From Eubacteriales bacterium (GTDB taxonomy: Bacteria; Bacillota; Clostridia; Lachnospirales; Lachnospiraceae): 64,000 nt of DNA. The stretch lies in contig JAUNOK010000009.1 in NCBI GenBank assembly GCA_030537195.1, forward strand, positions 1 through 64,000. Direction: 5' to 3'. Under the pieces are notes generated by a model that was not told the origin of the DNA, made no database searches, and saw only the letters and a program-made list of their open reading frames with translations. The translations under genes and the position numbers were made by a program. Of the stretch, positions 63,386 through 64,000 are shown one piece after another (within the stretch, counting starts at the first letter, position 1; each line of letters begins with the position of its first letter).

Positions 63386-64000
63386 ATGAGAAAATGTAAA
63401 TACAGAAAAATACTTGCGGTGATACTGGCTGCCTCAATGACTTTTCAATACATGCCTTCTGTTGTAGCTGGTTCAGGAAAAAACAATGATATAATTTCAC
63501 AGAATGATGAAACAACAGCTGTGGAGCAAGAGACAGAAAAACAACAGGAGTCTCAAGCTGGTGAAGAATCGCAGACTAATGTTTCCTCTGAAACAGAAAA
63601 ACAACCACAGACAGAAGAACTAACAGAACAGGAGCCTCAGACAGAAATGAATCAGGCAAATAATGAGGCGGGTACTGATTTGCAGTCTTTGGTAGTTGAT
63701 AATAAAGTGCAAATTAATAGTTCAGAGGATTTTATTAATTTATCTAATGAAGATGCAGTTAACTATGAGAATGCAGAAATCACAATTACACGTGGTGGAG
63801 ATGTCGCATTTGATCTGACAAAAGCAATAAATGGAAAGACATTCAAGGGCTTTGGAGACAAAGATCATCCATTCAAGGGTACGATTAAGGTTACGAATCC
63901 AGAGAGTAATATTGAAATACCGGTAAATAATACATTCTTTAATTATCTGGATCAAAGTGCAATAATTGGTAATGGTTTATATCTGAAAGCAGGAGATAAT
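63386..64000 (+). CDS. Large secreted protein, N-terminal 205 aa (continues past window)
   Basis: ATG 63386 follows AGAGGAAG; the frame runs open to the window end. A classical signal peptide (about 1-29) ends V-V-A-G. Then comes a Gln/Glu/Thr-rich low-complexity region (about 45-110, repeats of E-T-E-K-Q) and the start of a beta-structured domain with K-G-F-G-D-K-D-H-P-F-K-G. It has a Sec-type signal unlike its neighbours. Likely an adhesin or surface partner of the cluster. Confidence 0.7.
   Translation, partial: MRKCKYRKILAVILAASMTFQYMPSVVAGSGKNNDIISQNDETTAVEQETEKQQESQAGEESQTNVSSETEKQPQTEELTEQEPQTEMNQANNEAGTDLQSLVVDNKVQINSSEDFINLSNEDAVNYENAEITITRGGDVAFDLTKAINGKTFKGFGDKDHPFKGTIKVTNPESNIEIPVNNTFFNYLDQSAIIGNGLYLKAGDN

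Overview
The window is low-GC Firmicutes DNA. Its dense codirectional operons, ATG/GTG/TTG starts behind AGGAGG-type ribosome binding sites and gene content point to a gut Lachnospiraceae. A secreted pectinesterase-like beta-helix protein, a GH5 cellulase and surface proteins ending in (P/A)TGDS plus a membrane anchor fit the genus Lachnospira (formerly Eubacterium eligens group). The species call is an inference. No rRNA, tRNA or CRISPR array was seen.

Positions 1-4980 look like the end of an integrative element. It holds a stand-alone LexA-type DNA-binding domain, a zinc-ribbon protein, a structured RNA, two successive [XRE regulator + degenerate resolvase-fold protein] modules, a MazF/PemK-type toxin, an excisionase-like protein and a tyrosine integrase. 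Positions 4980-24000 are mostly chromosomal housekeeping and accessory genes: TtcA, IolB-like, YhcH-like, a very large secreted metallophosphoesterase, YibE/F, an ArsB/NhaD-type transporter, a cytidylate-kinase-like protein, AzlCD, MetF, a formate/nitrite transporter, endonuclease IV, a pectinesterase-like surface protein, carbonic anhydrase, an MBL hydrolase and a phosphatase. Positions 24000-26000 carry a two-gene ATPase + RloB-like unit resembling AbiL-type phage defence.

Positions 26000-48700 hold two Gfo/Idh oxidoreductases, an ECF-S transporter component, two MATE exporters, MetY, an HTH/HipA-like kinase pair with a clear operator, a Dabb/HD/hypothetical trio, an aminotransferase, a VanZ-RDD membrane protein, a GH5 cellulase, a BceRSAB-like two-component/ABC module, a VanY-type carboxypeptidase and an AAC(3)-family acetyltransferase.

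The most unusual part is 48930 to the window end: a large surface-fibre-like gene cluster. It encodes at least eight proteins with SipW/TasA-type signal sequences ((T/C)-x-A-(W/A)-(F/Y) core), most of which end in a shared EGCDxxC motif. With them are two dedicated SipW-type (Ser-His) signal peptidases, a PilZ protein, a membrane-anchored coat-like protein, a membrane-anchored McrB-type AAA+ ATPase and a DUF2357 protein in which the nuclease is replaced by a long 11-residue-repeat coiled coil. I read this as a c-di-GMP-linked envelope machine that secretes or assembles TasA-like subunits with a repurposed McrB/DUF2357 pair. It is the best candidate here for an undescribed system; its function is inferred, not shown.
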